A DNA stretch of 64,000 nucleotides from DASQBT01 sp963782495. Lineage in GTDB: Bacteria; Pseudomonadota; Gammaproteobacteria; Burkholderiales; Thiobacillaceae. Under the pieces are notes generated by a model. That model saw only the letters and a program-made list of their open reading frames with translations. It had not been told where the DNA came from and searched no databases. Positions 62,760-64,000 of this stretch are shown piece by piece (the stretch's first letter is position 1; each line of letters begins with the position of its first letter). A program made the position numbers and the translations under genes. Location of the stretch: assembly GCA_963782495.1 (NCBI GenBank), contig CAWAJU010000007.1, positions 62,001-126,000 on the forward strand, in the 5' to 3' direction.

Positions 62760-63197
62760 GTGTATTCCAACCTCATCAAGAGCGCCAAAGCCTACAGCCA
62801 GGTCGATCTCGAGACCGATGCCCTGTCCGCCAGTCCGCACAAGCTCATTGCCTTGCTGCTGGAGGGCGCGCTCAGCGCAATCTCGACGGCAAGGCAACAG
62901 ATGCTGAGCAAACAGGTCGAAGCCAAGACCCGGTCCATCAACAAGGCCATGAGCATTGTCAACGAGGGCCTCAAGGCTTCGCTGGATTTGCGCAACGGCG
63001 GGGAAATTGCGCTGCATCTGCACTCACTCTATTCCTACATTGCGGGTCGCCTGTTTCTGGCCAATTTAAGGAACCAGACCGAACTTCTCGACGAGGTCTC
63101 CGACCTCCTCACGCAAATCGACGACGCCTGGAAGCAGATCGCGCCGTCTGCCGGCCGCAGCACGCCCGGCAACACCACAGTCAGCGTTGCAGCCTAG
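62760..63197 (+). CDS. fliS: Flagellin chaperone FliS
   Basis: The 145-residue cytoplasmic chaperone binds the flagellin C-terminus and prevents early assembly. Family marks are the AYSQVDLETDALSASPHKLIALLLEGAL start and the AGRLFLANLRNQTELLDEVSDLL end. It starts at a GTG (62760) with GGGAG upstream. The last 15 residues (GRSTPGNTTVSVAA) are low complexity and vary in the family. Operon with fliD and fliT. Confidence 0.93.
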   Translation: MYSNLIKSAKAYSQVDLETDALSASPHKLIALLLEGALSAISTARQQMLSKQVEAKTRSINKAMSIVNEGLKASLDLRNGGEIALHLHSLYSYIAGRLFLANLRNQTELLDEVSDLLTQIDDAWKQIAPSAGRSTPGNTTVSVAA

Positions 63198-63208
63198 GGA
63201 GCAGAGCC

Positions 63209-63547
63209 ATGCAAGCGCATACCATCATTGATTCCTACCACTCCATTTCCCAACTGACCGGGCAGATGCTCTCTGCTGCCAAAGCCGGGGACTGGGATGG
63301 CCTGACCCAGCTCGAGCTTCATTGCCGCAGCAAAGTCGCAGAACTCAAATCCATGAAAGAAGGTTTAACAATGGACTCCGAACACAAGAAGCAGAAGGTC
63401 GAGGTGATCAAGAAGATCCTCGCGGATGACAAGCGCATACGTGAGTTGACCGAACCCTGGATGAACAGCCTGCACGCCATTCTGTCGGCGAACTACAAGG
63501 GCAAGCTGGTTACCGAGGCCTACAGGCAGGATGACGAGCCTGAGTGA
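63209..63547 (+). CDS. fliT: FliT-like flagellar chaperone
   Basis: The 112-residue protein is mostly helical, with the short FliT-like layout (MLSAAKAGDWDGLTQLELHCRSKVAELK and ILADDKRIRELTEPWM). FliT binds FliD and, in enteric bacteria, the master regulator. It starts 11 bases after the fliS stop. Sequence identity among FliT proteins is low, so the call rests on size, helical pattern and gene order. Confidence 0.8.
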   Translation: MQAHTIIDSYHSISQLTGQMLSAAKAGDWDGLTQLELHCRSKVAELKSMKEGLTMDSEHKKQKVEVIKKILADDKRIRELTEPWMNSLHAILSANYKGKLVTEAYRQDDEPE

Positions 63548-63558
63548 ATGGAAATTCC

Positions 63559-64000
63559 ATGGTGCGCCTCAGTTCGCTTCTGCCGATTATCAAGTTAGAG
63601 CCGATACTCGAGCATGACCCGAGACGCCTGCCCAATCCTCCTCCGGAAGCTGTAAAACCCGGAGCCGCGAAAGACGGCACCGAAGGCGCTCCTAAAGGCA
63701 ATCCTGGAGCCAATCCCGAGGACTCTGGCGGAGCGAAGCAGACAGTCTTGACCAGGGACGCAGTGGCAATCCGTACCGCGGATAACAGCGCAATCGCAAC
63801 CCGTGAAAAACCCGACAACCCGCCCCCAAACCGTCCCGCGCAGTCAGACGCGAAACCCGGCGCCGAACGCCTGCCGAATCAGGCTTCACCGCTTGCCAGG
63901 TCGGCTTCCTACAGCAACATTGGACGACTCAACACCAGCCTGATAGCCGCCCCGCCCGCTTCAGCCGAACAGCCCCGTTTCAGCCCTACCGCCATCCTGC
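63559..64000 (+). CDS. Start of a Pro-rich flagellar gene, probably FliK-like (partial)
   Basis: The frame is open from the ATG at 63559 (or a GTG at 63544 that overlaps the fliT stop as GTGA) to the window end, 147 codons. It begins MVRLSSLLPIIKLEPILEHD and continues through a Pro-, Ala- and Asn-rich disordered stretch, as seen at the N-terminus of hook-length control proteins in betaproteobacteria, which often follow fliT. The conserved C-terminal FliK domain lies outside the window, so the name is an inference from context and composition. Confidence 0.5.
   Translation, partial: MVRLSSLLPIIKLEPILEHDPRRLPNPPPEAVKPGAAKDGTEGAPKGNPGANPEDSGGAKQTVLTRDAVAIRTADNSAIATREKPDNPPPNRPAQSDAKPGAERLPNQASPLARSASYSNIGRLNTSLIAAPPASAEQPRFSPTAIL

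Noticed and set aside
1..64000. CRISPR arrays, tRNA or rRNA genes
   Set aside because: No regularly spaced direct repeats with unique spacers and no cloverleaf-like or rRNA-like sequence were noticed. The only periodic DNA repeats are coding (PAS duplication, autotransporter passenger) or short hairpin repeats.

Overview
The window (about 60 % GC, gene dense) looks like a chromosomal segment of a betaproteobacterium. The lexA-imuA-imuB-dnaE2 cassette, the PEP-CTERM sorting signal, the prkA-yeaH-spoVR stress operon, the polar-flagellum gene order and the very large two-component and cyclic-di-GMP repertoire all fit a free-living, freshwater or sediment member of that class. I cannot name the genus from sequence alone.

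Layout. 1-99 is the tail of an unidentified gene. 123-1730 is an MFS exporter. 1995-9144 is a plus-strand carbon module: a histone-deacetylase-fold amidohydrolase, acetate kinase, phosphoketolase and glycogen phosphorylase, giving a plausible route from glycogen to acetate plus ATP. 9148-20662 is all minus strand and is a signalling block. It holds a PAS-rich hybrid kinase, then a tightly packed set of a small PstS-like periplasmic protein, an outer-membrane beta-barrel, a membrane kinase, a tandem receiver protein, a hybrid kinase, and a hybrid kinase whose N-terminus carries every key residue of the plant ethylene-receptor copper/ethylene-binding domain. 20663-22722 is a gene-poor stretch with decayed coding fragments. 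It ends in a near-perfect NtrC site and a sigma-54 promoter in front of prkA-yeaH-spoVR (22723-27438). YceI and a REC-PAS-PAS-GGDEF-EAL protein follow. 31558-41351 is a surface region: a PEP-CTERM protein with its own candidate sigma-54 promoter, an IS5-family element inserted exactly at the stop codon of the next gene, and a giant 2559-residue autotransporter.

41555-47820 is the LexA-controlled mutagenesis cassette (lexA-imuA-imuB-dnaE2) behind a near-palindromic SOS box. Dispersed repeats have entered its spacers and even the dnaE2 reading frame. 47914-52021 is a kinase / single receiver / GGDEF-EAL relay. 52792-54981 is malQ, followed by a NarX-NarL type pair and a diguanylate cyclase. 59139 to the end is a flagellar filament cluster (flagellin, flaG, fliD, fliS, fliT and a probable hook-length/FliK-like start). 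The flagellin centre is riddled with frame disruptions.

Main points for follow-up: the ethylene-receptor-like kinase and its operon, nitrogen-type (NtrC/sigma-54) control of the prkA operon, the IS landing on a stop codon with CTAG duplicated, in-frame repeat invasion of dnaE2, and repeated duplication and swapping of kinase and receiver modules. No tRNA, rRNA or CRISPR array was seen.
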